A stretch of DNA of 63,363 nt from Sporisorium sorghi (taxonomy: Eukaryota; Basidiomycota; Ustilaginomycetes; Ustilaginales; Ustilaginaceae): positions 1-63,363 of the forward strand of contig JALCCG010000116.1 in the NCBI GenBank assembly GCA_023212695.1. Reading direction: 5' to 3'. The notes under the pieces were generated by a model. That model searched no databases, was not told the origin of the DNA, and saw only the letters and a list, made by a program, of their open reading frames with translations. A program made the position numbers and the translations under genes. Positions 62,517 through 63,363 of this stretch are shown here, piece by piece. Numbering within the stretch: position 1 is the stretch's first letter; each line of letters starts with the position of its first letter.

Positions 62517-63210
62517 TGTGATCGATGTGCGTTGCAGAAGCGGAGGTAGATGGTGTGAGAAGGAGGGTGTTGAATGGCAAGACGATGTTGAGCAAGCTCA
62601 TCATCAACTCAACACCAGACAGGCCGACCGCAAGAAGCGCTTCGCTGTTGAAGCTAGAAAATCAAAGCTCGGGACCCGGACTGCAATTTGCAATGCAAAC
62701 GGCTCACGAGGAGGTTTCATGACTCTTTTTCATCATCAAGCTCAGCATCTAGCTAGTACAGTAGCGACATCGTGCAGGTCGAAGAGGTCTGTGATGGTGT
62801 TTGTATGCCCCCGCGATGCACTCGAAATCGGTCTGGAAGCTTCGAGAGCCGGTTCCTGACTTGGTGTTGAGCGTCCGCTAAACCCGCGCGCGCTGCTTGC
62901 TGCCTTTGCAAGGTTGTGGAAAGAAGAAGACAGATCGGGCCAAACCGTGGCTCAGCAGCAGTCAAACCAAAAAAGCAAAAAAATAATAATAATAATAATA
63001 AATTGAGTAACTAAGCGGTTCGGTGAAAAGCCGGCAAAAAGAAGAAGAGAGCAAGAAGAAGGCTGAGGAACACAGCCGAAAGCAGCGGTCAGAGCTTCTT
63101 TTCTTCCTGCCAAAATTGGATTTTTTTTTTTTTTTGGGAGAAAATCGGGAAAGTGTGGAGTTGAAGGGCGGCAACAGCTGCTGCTGTTGCTGCTGCTCAG
63201 CTCTTTTTTT

Positions 63211-63263
<53 letters not shown>

Positions 63264-63282
63264 TTTTTTTTTTTTTTTTTGT

Positions 63283-63318
<36 letters not shown>

Positions 63319-63363
63319 CCATCCTCCATTTGTGTCTTTAATTTTCTGTCTAACACACATTGT
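62517..63363. other. HSP10 upstream region and low-complexity contig end
   Basis: The first 450 bp are ordinary promoter-side sequence with no gene. From about 62970 the sequence turns into AAT repeats, then T runs (63121-63135). From 63204 to 63318 it is a long T/A/T homopolymer jumble. Open frames through it encode only Lys/Phe-rich artefacts. Confidence 0.65.
63204..63318. repeat. Terminal T/A homopolymer jumble
   Basis: About 115 bases consist of T runs broken by single C, G or AC, with an internal A run of about 13 bases. This is probably where the assembly stopped in unresolvable low-complexity DNA. Confidence 0.85.

Noticed and set aside
62962..63360. 132-codon Lys/Phe-rich open frame at the contig end
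   Set aside because: Translation of poly-T/poly-A runs only.

Overview
The window reads as one fungal contig of about 63 kb from a smut-like basidiomycete (Ustilaginomycotina; Ustilago, Sporisorium, Moesziomyces or Pseudozyma type). This is inferred from gene content, GC-rich coding sequence, long polar low-complexity protein segments, CAG/CTG microsatellites and very few introns. I recognise 20 protein genes and one tRNA gene. Only two protein genes show an intron. No transposon, CRISPR array, rRNA gene or viral segment was seen. The contig opens with a run of about 77 G and closes in a T/A homopolymer jumble, so both ends look like assembly limits rather than telomeres.

Left part (1-31.6 kb). 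After about 2.9 kb without a recognisable gene come FAD amine/polyamine oxidase (-), Mediator subunit MED25 (-), a hexapeptide sugar O-acetyltransferase (-), cytosolic tyrosyl-tRNA synthetase (+), mitochondrial MutS homologue MSH1 (-), WDR48/UAF1-like WD40 protein (-), NAD(P)H-hydrate dehydratase (-, one intron and an apparent one-base frame break), an Eos1-type ER membrane protein (-), an aspartate/glutamate-type mitochondrial carrier with an unusual N-terminus (-) and an MFS transporter (-).

Middle (31.6-42.8 kb). TRAPP II subunit Trs130 (+) converges on DNA ligase I (-). Behind the ligase lies an intron-containing tRNA-Ser(CGA) gene (-). A secreted cysteine-rich protein with a Kex2 site (+) follows, the best candidate for a lineage-specific or effector-like gene.

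Right part (42.8-63.3 kb). KIN1/PAR-1-type kinase (+), mitochondrial ClpX/MCX1 (+), pirin (-), condensin SMC2 (-), NEDD8 E1 regulatory subunit ULA1 (-), dynactin-type actin-related protein Arp10 (+) and mitochondrial Hsp10 (-, with an intron directly after the ATG).

Most genes are conserved housekeeping functions: DNA replication and repair, chromosome structure, mitochondrial proteostasis and transport, vesicle traffic, ubiquitin-like modification and transcription. They do not form an operon or an obvious metabolic cluster. Intergenic regions carry many long poly(dA:dT) tracts. The points most worth a second look are the carrier's N-terminal domain, the secreted protein, the frame break in the hydrate dehydratase, possible dual targeting of DNA ligase I, the alternative N-termini of pirin, and a VWA+ACID MED25 in a fungus.
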